Positions 17,053 through 25,714 of a DNA stretch of 64,000 bases are shown here, piece by piece; position 1 is the first letter of the stretch, and every line of letters begins with the position of its first letter. Under the pieces are notes generated by a model. The model was not told the DNA's origin and did no database searches. It worked only from the letters and a program-made list of their open reading frames with translations. Source of the DNA: Parapedobacter pyrenivorans (lineage in GTDB: Bacteria > Bacteroidota > Bacteroidia > Sphingobacteriales > Sphingobacteriaceae); assembly GCF_014636865.1 (NCBI RefSeq), contig NZ_BMER01000005.1, forward strand, positions 124,001 through 188,000, read 5' to 3'. Position numbers and translations under genes: made by a program.

Positions 17053-18628
17053 GTTGCTCCTTATTTTGATAGGCGGGATTATACGCTCCCTGCTCGCGGA
17101 AGCCGGGGAATGGGCGCATTCTGCCAAACCGCGGATAGCTGTCAAATACATCGCTTCCCGAAATCATCCGCGGATCTCCCTGCTCGATCAGGAGTTGTTC
17201 GAGTTGGGTACGGAGCCTAGCCAGCACGTCGGTGTAGTGGCTATCGGCTGCCAAGTTTGCTACGCAGGCGGGGTCTTCGCGGATCGCGTACAATTCTTCG
17301 GCCGCCTGCTTGGCGGTAGCTAAGCCGTATTGCACCGGCCAACGGTACCGATTGGCGAGCAGGAGTTCTTTCGTGGGCGAATCGTCGATATCCTCAAAGC
17401 CCAACACGATCGGTTTCATACCGGTACCGACGGCACCACTGTCCGGGTTATCCGGCGGCGGATCGCCCATGGGCCACCGGTCGGGTTTAAGGTTGCGTAT
17501 GTACAGGTACTCGGCGGTACGGATGGCTCGGGCGGGATAACCGAGGTTGTCCGGCCGGGCATGCGTATGCCGCTCCCTTCCGGTCAGCACAAACCGGTTG
17601 GCCGTATCAGCTAGGTTGCCGTTTAATAAAGGGATAAGGCTTTTCCCGGCGATTGCAGACAGGGGCTCCGCAGCGGCCCAATCGAGGATGGTAGGTGCCA
17701 GGTCAATGAGACTCACCGGCGCATCGACCAAGCGTTGCCCGGTGACTCCGGGACCGCAAATGGCCAGGGGCACGTGGATGCCATACTCATGCAGGCTGGC
17801 CTTGGCATGGGGGAAGGCCATGCCGTTGTCGGCTGTTACGACGATGATCGTATTTTCCAGTTCGCCCCTGCGCGCCAGCAGGTCGAGCATTTTCTTAAGG
17901 TGTTGGTCAAACCAGCTGATTTCCAATGCATAGTCCAATAAGTCGGTCCGTATCGTATCGTGGTCGGGCAGGAACGGGAGAACGTCCATTCCCGCCGAGT
18001 CCAATCCTTGGCGAAGGCCCGATCCGTATTCATATACCCGGTGTGGCTCATGGCAGCCAAACCAAAAGAAAAAAGGCTGTCCATCGGGCTTTTCCTCCAG
18101 GAAGCGTTCGAAATTAGCTGCGTAGTTTGTGGGATTGATCCCGCTGGTGGGTAGGCTGGTATATTTTTCGTTGTTATATTCGGGGCCTACGGGATTCTGC
18201 TTCCACCCGGCATCGCGCCAGTTGCCAGGCCCCCAAGCCTTGCCGGTATAGCCGGTAACATAGCCGGCCGATGCCAGTGCATCGGTGAACACTGGGAATT
18301 TCTTGGGGAAATAGCTGCTGTGTGTGCCCGCCTCTTCCAATTGCCAGATGTTGCGGCCGGTAAGGATGGCTGCTCTGGAAGGGCTGCATTGGGGGGCGGC
18401 GACAAATGCATTGCTGAACAAGACGCCATGTGCGGCCACGCTGTCAAACGCCGGGGTTTTAAACAGGGGCATGCCGTAGGCCGAAGCATGCGGAAAAGAC
18501 TGGTCGTCGGCGATGGCAAACAGGATGTTTGGGGGCCGCTGAGACTTCGGTTTATGGGGTTGCTGGACACAGCCACCCCAAGCGACCAAGGATCCAATCA
18601 GTACGTTATAGATCAAGAACTTGTTCAT
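17039..18628 (-). CDS. Sulfatase (heparan N-sulfatase-like), C81-x-P-x-R
   Basis: This 529-residue sulfatase resembles N-sulfoglucosamine sulfohydrolase. Motifs are NILFAIADDQSFPHASAYG, the site Cys81-Ser-Pro83-Ser-Arg85 followed by AAILTG, then RNIWQLEEAGTH and GYTGKAWGPGNW, and VVTADNGMAFPHAK. The AFPHAK pattern and GRNIWQLEE are characteristic of that branch. Cys20 in AWGGC may be a lipid site, though the lipobox is imperfect. Start and stop overlap the heparinase-like gene as ATGA. With the lyase-like gene next door this supports a glucosaminoglycan-type substrate, without proving it. Confidence 0.92.
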   Translation of the reverse strand: MNKFLIYNVLIGSLVAWGGCVQQPHKPKSQRPPNILFAIADDQSFPHASAYGMPLFKTPAFDSVAAHGVLFSNAFVAAPQCSPSRAAILTGRNIWQLEEAGTHSSYFPKKFPVFTDALASAGYVTGYTGKAWGPGNWRDAGWKQNPVGPEYNNEKYTSLPTSGINPTNYAANFERFLEEKPDGQPFFFWFGCHEPHRVYEYGSGLRQGLDSAGMDVLPFLPDHDTIRTDLLDYALEISWFDQHLKKMLDLLARRGELENTIIVVTADNGMAFPHAKASLHEYGIHVPLAICGPGVTGQRLVDAPVSLIDLAPTILDWAAAEPLSAIAGKSLIPLLNGNLADTANRFVLTGRERHTHARPDNLGYPARAIRTAEYLYIRNLKPDRWPMGDPPPDNPDSGAVGTGMKPIVLGFEDIDDSPTKELLLANRYRWPVQYGLATAKQAAEELYAIREDPACVANLAADSHYTDVLARLRTQLEQLLIEQGDPRMISGSDVFDSYPRFGRMRPFPGFREQGAYNPAYQNKEQHDGE

Positions 18629-21192
18629 TTTTTCTTGTTTTTGGTGTCGATTAGTAAACGTTGCTGCATGGCGTAGGGCAATTCATCCGAAGCCTCCACA
18701 TAGCGGATATGACTACTGAGCATTTCGGCAAGTTTTGCACTGCCTTCTTGTTGACCGAAGGTTTTCCCGGCCAGCGAGAGCTGAGCGGCGTGCGTGGAAA
18801 AGGCGGTTGTGCCCGAGCGGTTCGTGACGGATAAGCCCGGTGAACGTGCGGTGTCCAATTGCGCACGGATATCCCAATCACCCAAAGAGACGGTCAGCAC
18901 ACCATCGCGGTAGGTCTCTTCAGCCGCTTCGATGTTGACGGTGGGGCCAATCTGAAAGACGGCGAGGAAACGTGTGGAGCGGATCTTGGCAACGTTGATC
19001 GCTTTGAGGTGCCATTGTTCATCGTCATAACGCTTCAGCTCCCCAAACTGATTGAGGCTTCCGCGCCAATTTTCTGCCCGTACTTCAAACGTATCGGCCA
19101 AACTCCAGGAAACTGCCGAGGGCGCCCACAGCTTACCTGCGCCGGAGAATCCCTCGAAGCGGGAAGAAAAGCGATTGGTTGCCGTATCGATGTGGATTTT
19201 GGCCATGCTATGGAGCAGCCACGACCAGCTTGCGGGATGGTCAGCCTCCAGTTCATCATACACCACGATAATATCGGGTTTAAGCAAGAGCAGGTGTCGG
19301 TGGAACTTTTTCAGCCCGTAGTCTTCGCCGGTTTCGGCACTGCTGTACGCGGCAGACGCATCCCCCATCACATAGGCCATTTCTTCCCCTTGCAGGAACC
19401 GGGGCATCCAGCCATATGCTTCCACACTATAGGGCTGGCCGGCACCATCGATCAACAGGCTGTTGTTGCTTTTGGTGTGCTGATACCAGCCCGTGCGGTG
19501 CGGGTCCTTCATCGTTACCTTATAGCCCGTGCGAAAGAAAGCACGTTTGCCGCCGTATAAGATGTTGAACGCATTTTGATCCGAAAGGAAGTGTCCGTAC
19601 GAACCGAAGGGGCTCGACCGCATCGCTACCATGAGATTTTCAGGCGTATTGCCCGGATTGGAATGCAGTGCTGCCAGGCCGATTTCCCGGAAGATCTTTC
19701 CGGTTTCCAATTGCGCGGCGGCAGCCGAGCTGGCGATGGCCGCGTCTTCCGTCCGGGCCAGCCGGATCCACCGCAGGGACCGATCGGTAGCGATGTCCGG
19801 ATTTTCGTATTGCCGGCACAGTTCCACATACCGCGCGGCTTTGGGATTTCCGGTCACTCTGGCGAGCATGTCTGCATAAGCAATATACGCCACGCCCGGC
19901 GAAAAGACCTCTTCGGTATTGTCTCCAAACCCGTCTGCCGCCGACCCGGGGGGGACATGGTATAGCAGCCAGTCGATGGTATGCGTATACCAGGGGTGTG
20001 TGTTGATAAAATCAAAACCGGTATACTGCTTGATGGTCAGGGGAATATCGATGAGTGTCGCCATATTCATCCGGAAATACGATGCCCCCTCAATCCATCC
20101 ACCATCCACGCCACCCAATATGGGTGCGCGGGCAAGGAATAGTTCATACGCATATTCCAGCCATTGGGCAGCTTCAGGAACTTCCCCATATACGGCGATG
20201 CTGGTCTGAAAAAAATAATGCAGGATGTGCTGCCATACGTGGCCGCTCAATATTTTTGCCTCGACATCGTTCCGCCAGCTGGTGTAAAAGCTGGTGGCAC
20301 GTTCGGCGATTGATCGAAGTATGTGGGCGCGGTCCGCGCTGGTCAGCGACCCGTGAAAGGTATCGAATACGAGCGCGAGGGCCAGCATGCAGCGTGCATC
20401 GCTGAAGTCGCTGATCCGGGATACCCCTTTGGGGTCCCACGTGGCAATTTCCCGGGCAATGCGTATCGCATGGAGACGGTACCGGCTGTCGCCGGTGAGG
20501 AGGTACGCCTGGCACAGCGGCAGCGTGGTGCCATAGGCGAAATCACCCAATCGCTTGCTGGCATCCTGCTCCTGTTTGCGATTCCGCTCGGCGTCGTCGT
20601 GCCGCCTTTTCGGCAGGCCGTCGCGCTCCGTCAAGATGGGCTGTTTCAGGGCCATTTCCGCTTCCCGGATAATCGCCTGCACATCACCGTCAGCAGCGAG
20701 GGACCGGATGCGGGTCGTATCTGCCCCATCTGCGAGTAAACGTGGATGAACTGCCGGTATTCCATCGAGGAACCGGTTTGCGGGTGGAGACACCAAGGAG
20801 ATGGCGGAGGGTGTGATTTGAAAAGTCTGCAATGCAGACCAGGTTCCGCCGGATATCCGGTACTGCCAGTACCACGTTCCCTCTGAAAGGCGCTGGTGCG
20901 GATTGAACAGTGCCCAGGGAATGCCTTCGCGATGCAGTGTCTGTCCGTTTGCAAACAGCGAATCGGGTGAGAGACGGACGTCGTAACGCGCCGTCTTTTC
21001 CTTTTCTGCGGGCCAACGGAGGACAGGCGCATTGAATTGTGCCGCAATACCGGCCGTCGGTTCAGGGACGGAAAGGTACCGCGAGTAGACCGCATCGGGA
21101 TACGACGTCGGCTGCGTACGTGGGCCTCCGCATTGAATGAGGATTGATGCGGCCCCGACCGCAAACAAGCGCATCAGTTGCTTACGAATCAT
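18625..21192 (-). CDS. Heparinase II/III-like polysaccharide lyase family protein (DUF4962)
   Basis: This 855-residue lipoprotein (LIQC near residue 20) resembles polysaccharide lyases of the heparinase II / PL15 / PL21 type. It has an N-terminal beta domain (about 45-130, WPAEKEKTARYDVRL, GTWYWQYRISGG), a helical toroid with HPRLL and GHVWQHILHYFFQ, and a C-terminal Heparinase_II_III beta-sandwich (SPFGSYGHFLSDQNAFNI, HTKSNNSLLIDGAGQPY). The start at 21192 is the ATG that yields the lipoprotein signal. It overlaps the GH105 gene by 11 nt. By memory-based comparison with heparinase II, one catalytic His is kept but metal-ligand positions differ (Leu, Arg, Asn), so activity or substrate may be changed. 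Confidence 0.85.
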   Translation of the reverse strand: MIRKQLMRLFAVGAASILIQCGGPRTQPTSYPDAVYSRYLSVPEPTAGIAAQFNAPVLRWPAEKEKTARYDVRLSPDSLFANGQTLHREGIPWALFNPHQRLSEGTWYWQYRISGGTWSALQTFQITPSAISLVSPPANRFLDGIPAVHPRLLADGADTTRIRSLAADGDVQAIIREAEMALKQPILTERDGLPKRRHDDAERNRKQEQDASKRLGDFAYGTTLPLCQAYLLTGDSRYRLHAIRIAREIATWDPKGVSRISDFSDARCMLALALVFDTFHGSLTSADRAHILRSIAERATSFYTSWRNDVEAKILSGHVWQHILHYFFQTSIAVYGEVPEAAQWLEYAYELFLARAPILGGVDGGWIEGASYFRMNMATLIDIPLTIKQYTGFDFINTHPWYTHTIDWLLYHVPPGSAADGFGDNTEEVFSPGVAYIAYADMLARVTGNPKAARYVELCRQYENPDIATDRSLRWIRLARTEDAAIASSAAAAQLETGKIFREIGLAALHSNPGNTPENLMVAMRSSPFGSYGHFLSDQNAFNILYGGKRAFFRTGYKVTMKDPHRTGWYQHTKSNNSLLIDGAGQPYSVEAYGWMPRFLQGEEMAYVMGDASAAYSSAETGEDYGLKKFHRHLLLLKPDIIVVYDELEADHPASWSWLLHSMAKIHIDTATNRFSSRFEGFSGAGKLWAPSAVSWSLADTFEVRAENWRGSLNQFGELKRYDDEQWHLKAINVAKIRSTRFLAVFQIGPTVNIEAAEETYRDGVLTVSLGDWDIRAQLDTARSPGLSVTNRSGTTAFSTHAAQLSLAGKTFGQQEGSAKLAEMLSSHIRYVEASDELPYAMQQRLLIDTKNKKK

Positions 21193-22963
21193 GGCTTGTA
21201 CGGTTTTGATGGGTGAGGTGCCAAACCCGGAAGTTCCGGTAGCGGAAGTGTGACCATTGCATTTGGCGGAAACCGATCTTACCTGCACCTAGGACAGGAC
21301 CTTGTGTATTCCCATCGTCTGTCCAGTCAATGATTTTACGGCCATCGATAAAAAAGCAGATACGGCTTTGGTCTTTGACCAGCTTGATGTGGTGAACGGC
21401 AGGCGATGTCTTTGGGATGCCCTCTGGGCCGGTTTGTACCAGCGCGAAGCCACTATTCTTGCGTAAGTGGGCGAACTCGCGTGTCGGATTCTTGGGATTA
21501 TTGGCGTAATAGGAGATGTGGTAGCTGTTGATCTGATCTTTTGTATAATACTTGAATGTGCCCTCGCGCGGAGGAAGCGCGGGGTCGAAGAGGTCTTCGC
21601 CGTTTTTTCCGGCCGCTGCAAAGAAGGTAATCAACAGGCCGGCCTCGGTGTGGAGGTTTTGCACTTCCCATTCGGCGACGAAACTGCCTGGAAAGGTTTC
21701 GGGGCACCAGAGCACGTGATGCCATTGCTGCTGTTCGGCCGATAGTTCCATCCAGCCGTTCTTAAATTCCATCTTGCCGGGTCCTTCCATCACCCATCCG
21801 CGGACAGCGGCCGGGTCTGACAACTTGTTTTCGTAAAGCAGTTCCCCCTTTTCATAGGTCACGGCAGGACCGGATTCTTCAAGCAGCCGAATAATTTCAC
21901 ATCCCGCTAGCAAGAACGCCCCCGTTCCATACGATTCCCAGTTTTCTTCGGAAAATGCCTTGGGTTCAATACCCGGCGGCTGCACAAAGCCCAGCCGTCC
22001 TTCCGCGTTGATGTGGCTACTCAACCCGGCCCAAGCCTTCTTGACGACAGGTAGGTAGGTGTCGGCGTCGAGTAAGCCGGTACGGATCCCCCAGGCAAAC
22101 GCATAGCAAAAGAGCGCCGTGCTACTGCATTCCGGCTCTGGGAATGCGTCGTAGTCCAACAGGTTTGCCCGCCAAAGGCCGTCGGTTCCCTGGCGCGCGC
22201 GGATGGATGCGGCCATCTCCACAAATTGCTTTTCGAATCGGGGGCGGCCTTTAAAATCGACCGGTAGTTCACTTCCTATGCGCGCGATCGCTGCCAACAC
22301 CCAGCCGTTGCCGCGGCTCCAAAAGACTTTCGCACCATTGGGACTTTTGGCGTCGAAGAACCGGTCGTCGCGGTAAAAGAGGTTTTCCGGTTGGGCATAG
22401 AGGTATTCCGATGTTTTCCACCAATGTTCGGTCAGGTAGTTGAGGTATTTTTCATCCCCTGTCAACCGGTAGTACTTTGCAAAGGCAGGTGGAGCCATGA
22501 AAAGCGCGTCGCACCATGACCACCATTCCCTGCGATAGGGGTTGTCTGTAAACTGTACGTCGGCTTTGGGTCGTCGGGCCAAATGGGCATCCAGCATCCA
22601 TTTGCTGTGCTGGATACGTTGGCTGTCGGGTTGGTGCCGGAAGAGGTCCAGGTAAGTCTGTACCACCATTAAGCGGTCGGCATCATACACATCGGACATC
22701 CCCTGCCAATGATGGCTGGACGCGATATTGCAAAGGTAATCGTCGTAAATGGAGTCGCGTGTGGTTTCGTAAAGTGCCATTAAGCCTGCATACCACGTCC
22801 CTTCGTGCCAGTCGAGCTTCGGGTATTTGGCCGGCTGCTGCATCTGCCACCGTGCCGTTTTGTTCATCAGGTTGAGTATGTTGTCTTTTTGCCAGCCATC
22901 CTGTGCACTGACGGTTTGTATGGCGGTACTAAAAAGTAATAGCGTAAAAATCAATCTAATCAT
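21182..22963 (-). CDS. GH105 unsaturated uronyl hydrolase fused to DUF1961
   Basis: This 593-residue secreted enzyme has a signal peptide ending in VSAQ. The N-terminal two thirds (about 25-355) is an (alpha/alpha)6 GH105/YteR-type domain with DWHEGTWYAGLM, SDVYDADRLMVVQ (likely catalytic Asp) and FWSRGNGWVLAAIARI. It hydrates and removes unsaturated uronic acids left by polysaccharide lyases. The C-terminal third (about 365-590) matches DUF1961, a beta-jelly-roll thought to bind carbohydrate (WHHVLWCPETFPG, SYHISYYANN, GKIGFRQM). It follows the beta-propeller gene with an ATGA overlap. The link to an upstream lyase supports a uronate-containing substrate. Confidence 0.9.
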   Translation of the reverse strand: MIRLIFTLLLFSTAIQTVSAQDGWQKDNILNLMNKTARWQMQQPAKYPKLDWHEGTWYAGLMALYETTRDSIYDDYLCNIASSHHWQGMSDVYDADRLMVVQTYLDLFRHQPDSQRIQHSKWMLDAHLARRPKADVQFTDNPYRREWWSWCDALFMAPPAFAKYYRLTGDEKYLNYLTEHWWKTSEYLYAQPENLFYRDDRFFDAKSPNGAKVFWSRGNGWVLAAIARIGSELPVDFKGRPRFEKQFVEMAASIRARQGTDGLWRANLLDYDAFPEPECSSTALFCYAFAWGIRTGLLDADTYLPVVKKAWAGLSSHINAEGRLGFVQPPGIEPKAFSEENWESYGTGAFLLAGCEIIRLLEESGPAVTYEKGELLYENKLSDPAAVRGWVMEGPGKMEFKNGWMELSAEQQQWHHVLWCPETFPGSFVAEWEVQNLHTEAGLLITFFAAAGKNGEDLFDPALPPREGTFKYYTKDQINSYHISYYANNPKNPTREFAHLRKNSGFALVQTGPEGIPKTSPAVHHIKLVKDQSRICFFIDGRKIIDWTDDGNTQGPVLGAGKIGFRQMQWSHFRYRNFRVWHLTHQNRTSHDS

Positions 22964-24357
22964 GGTAATAACGTATGAATATCAGCAATAAACACTTGCC
23001 TGTTTCCTTCGGGTGCTCCATTGAAGCAAATCTGGGTATAGTCCCTGTTCCAGGCAGGGTGAGGGTCCAGTTTATGATGGCTTCCGCCGGTTATGCGATC
23101 GGGAGGTAAATATTGGTTGCTGCCGCCGCCCACATCGGTCGGTAGGGTGCAGATAATCGTTTCGGTGTCGTATTTCAGATCAATGAGCCGAAGGGGGATT
23201 TCCCCGCTTTCAGGCACCACATAGGTTTGTTTGGGATAGGCATCCGCGAGCAGGTACCGCGAACCGGGGTGCATGGTGGGGTGGCCGCTGCCGAGGTGTT
23301 TTTCGGAGAGAACCGTAAACTGACCTCCCCTATAATCAAAGGAGCAAAACAGCATGTCTTTATACCCCAGCCAGGTCGGGATACAATTCATAATCACCCG
23401 TTCCCCATCGGGATGCCAGTTCGGGTGATTGCCGGAGCCACCCAATCGGGCACGCTGGTTCCACTTTTCGGCCGACAAACACTGGGTCAGCTCTTTTCCG
23501 TTGGTGTCCATCGAGAACAAGGAAGCATTGCGGCCCTCGCCGTCGACCTGCGCACGGAAGACCTGCAAAATACGGGTATTCTGCCGGTTGAATTTGGAAT
23601 GGAAGAGGTAGCCGATGCTGCCGATGTATCGCTGGCGATCATTTTCGGCCACGGCGTCGAAAAATTGATCGATGGTGGCGAGCAGTGTCGTCTCGTTTCG
23701 CTCAAGCTCGGTTTTCCACAGCCCTTCGCGCGACATGTCTTCCGGTCGGAAGGGCTGGGGTTTGCCGGGAGGAGGATCGGGCACCGCATAGCCATATTGA
23801 TGGATGTTCATGTTCAGGAGGTTCGGGCTGATTACCGATTTATCATCTGGCGCGATGTCGTATTTGGCCCCGGAGAAGGCCTTAATGTCTCCGGCTATCA
23901 GATCGATGCGTACACAGACGGGAATACCGTTGATGAGATCGTTGGTATACAGGTATCGGTCGGTAGCATGGCCCCACTGCACGTTTGCACCTACCTGGAA
24001 AGACCAAGCCTTGGTCTGGTAAACCGTGCGTATGGCTTGTTTTTCCAGATCGACCACACAAACAGCTGCGGTATCCCCCCAAACCGGTTTTTTGCGTTGG
24101 TACGGTAGCTTGGTTACGGCGAGGTACCGTCCGGATGGGCTCCAGGGGCATACATCATAAAAGGTATGCAGGTAAAACCCATCATCCGGTGTTACCTGCA
24201 TAACCGGCGCAGCGGTGTTTCCACTCCGGAATGGGCGGAAATCAAACGGCGTCCAATTTTCTTCGCCTTTCGGGTTGTGAAAAGCCCAGACGCCCGGTAG
24301 CGTCAATACGGCGGTAAATCCCGCCGTTGTTTGGTATATAAATTCCTTTCGGGTCAT
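22960..24357 (-). CDS. Beta-propeller protein resembling oligogalacturonate lyase (PL22-like)
   Basis: This 465-residue exported protein has a Tat-like leader (MTRKEFIYQTTAG, with RK instead of RR). Repeats of the TolB/WD40 type include WSPSGRYLAVTK, VQWGHATDRYLYTN, NHPNWHPDGERVIMN, GHPTMHPGSRYLLADA and LDPHPAWNRDYTQICFN. Histidines in the conserved SGNHPNW, GSGHPT and GGSHHKLDPHP segments resemble the metal site of PL22 oligogalacturonide lyases. It might therefore cleave or bind uronic oligosaccharides. It overlaps both neighbours by 4 nt (ATGA), so translation is probably coupled. The family placement is moderate and activity unproven. Confidence 0.7.
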   Translation of the reverse strand: MTRKEFIYQTTAGFTAVLTLPGVWAFHNPKGEENWTPFDFRPFRSGNTAAPVMQVTPDDGFYLHTFYDVCPWSPSGRYLAVTKLPYQRKKPVWGDTAAVCVVDLEKQAIRTVYQTKAWSFQVGANVQWGHATDRYLYTNDLINGIPVCVRIDLIAGDIKAFSGAKYDIAPDDKSVISPNLLNMNIHQYGYAVPDPPPGKPQPFRPEDMSREGLWKTELERNETTLLATIDQFFDAVAENDRQRYIGSIGYLFHSKFNRQNTRILQVFRAQVDGEGRNASLFSMDTNGKELTQCLSAEKWNQRARLGGSGNHPNWHPDGERVIMNCIPTWLGYKDMLFCSFDYRGGQFTVLSEKHLGSGHPTMHPGSRYLLADAYPKQTYVVPESGEIPLRLIDLKYDTETIICTLPTDVGGGSNQYLPPDRITGGSHHKLDPHPAWNRDYTQICFNGAPEGNRQVFIADIHTLLP

Positions 24358-25700
24358 TTATTGCGTAGTTTTGTCCGGTTCATTTCCATTTCGTTCAGCA
24401 AGGGATCATTTTGTGATTTCATCCAGTCTTCCAACAGCTGATACATTTCCCTTACGGTGCCGTTCAGCGCTTCGTCATGCGCACGGTTATTCAATTCATA
24501 CGGATCTTGGAAGAGGTCGTACAGCTCAATAGGCGGCCGGCTCCGGTAATAACGGGCACGTTGGATAGCATTGGCATCGCCACTCGACAGCCACGAATCA
24601 AGCACCTGCTTGGCATCGATAACCGCCCGTTCGTCCGGTTCGTCCATCGCTTTCAACGAAAAGTGATTGCCTGAACGTAGGTTCACGATCAGTTTATAGC
24701 GGTCGCTTACCACCGTCCGTATGGAGTATTCATTGGCGCCCTGCACACCCAGATTGGTATAGCTGCCGTATACAGCGTGGTGCAGGGCCGTTGCCTGGCC
24801 CTGCAGGACGGGGGTAAGAGACTTGCCGTCCAGCGGTTGGGGAGCAACGCCTGCCATATCGAGTAACGTGGGGAGGATATCGACCATGCTCACGAGAGCA
24901 TCGGAAACGGTACCCGGTTGCACCACGCCGGGCCACTTGACAATGAGTGGGATGCGTATGCCTTGTTCATAAAGCGTCCACTTGGCGAATGGGAAGGCAG
25001 GGCCGTGATCGCTGAGGTACAGCTGGATACTGTTTTCATTGAGACCAAGCCGCTCCAGCCAATACAGTACCGATCCGATTTCCTGATCGGCCAATGTCAC
25101 GTGATCGTAGTAAGCCGCGGTATATTGCACGGTCTCCGGTGTATGGGGTAGCCATCGCTTGGGGGTGACCCGACCATGCCCCCCTTTCAGGTTAAAGTAG
25201 GGCTGATGCGGTGCGTTCAATGAAACGATCAGGCAAAACGGGCGTTCTTTCCGGCGGCTCAGGTACTCGGGTATCTGATACCGTTCCATATAGGTGAACG
25301 GAAACACTTCTTTTGGCTTGATGTGTTCTTTCCCGGCCAGTATGACTTCGTATCCGGCCGCGGCGAGGTAATGGGGCAGTGACTTGATACCCTCGAATAC
25401 CGATCCGTGGTTGCGGGAGCACCCGTTACGGTGGGGGTATAAGCCCGTAAACAATGCCGAACGGGAGGGGGCACACACGGAAACCGGTGTATAGGCCCGG
25501 GTAAATACCATGCCTTCCCGCGCAAGCTGATCAATGACAGGTGTCAACACGTCCGTGTTTCCATAGCATCCTGCATCTTCCTGCCCATGGTCGTCCGAAA
25601 GGAAAACCACAATGTTTGGTTGAGGCTGAGCGTAGGTATCCAAGGAAGTGGTCAGTACCCACACCGCGAAGAAGAGAACCGGATAGCCAATCTTTCGCAT
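24354..25700 (-). CDS. Sulfatase (heparan N-sulfatase-like), C76-x-P-x-R
   Basis: This 448-residue secreted sulfatase starts at ATG 25700, chosen over a GTG at 25706. Motifs are NIVVFLSDDHGQEDAGCYG, the formylglycine site Cys76-Ala-Pro78-Ser-Arg80 followed by SALFTGLYPHRNG, LAGKEHI and LSDHGPAFPFAKWTLYEQG. The PAFPFAK segment groups it with N-sulfatase-like enzymes such as the product of 17039-18628. It overlaps the beta-propeller gene as ATGA and starts 14 nt after the GH92 fusion gene. Two enzymes of this branch in one operon suggest related but distinct sulfate positions. Confidence 0.92.
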   Translation of the reverse strand: MRKIGYPVLFFAVWVLTTSLDTYAQPQPNIVVFLSDDHGQEDAGCYGNTDVLTPVIDQLAREGMVFTRAYTPVSVCAPSRSALFTGLYPHRNGCSRNHGSVFEGIKSLPHYLAAAGYEVILAGKEHIKPKEVFPFTYMERYQIPEYLSRRKERPFCLIVSLNAPHQPYFNLKGGHGRVTPKRWLPHTPETVQYTAAYYDHVTLADQEIGSVLYWLERLGLNENSIQLYLSDHGPAFPFAKWTLYEQGIRIPLIVKWPGVVQPGTVSDALVSMVDILPTLLDMAGVAPQPLDGKSLTPVLQGQATALHHAVYGSYTNLGVQGANEYSIRTVVSDRYKLIVNLRSGNHFSLKAMDEPDERAVIDAKQVLDSWLSSGDANAIQRARYYRSRPPIELYDLFQDPYELNNRAHDEALNGTVREMYQLLEDWMKSQNDPLLNEMEMNRTKLRNK

Positions 25701-25714
25701 CGTCACTCCTGTTT

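Noticed and set aside
18859-19560. Open frame of 233 codons on the + strand
   Set aside because: It lies opposite the heparinase-like gene, whose repeats and motifs are clear.
23227-24108. Open frame of 293 codons on the + strand
   Set aside because: It lies opposite the beta-propeller gene and shows no recognisable domain or start context.
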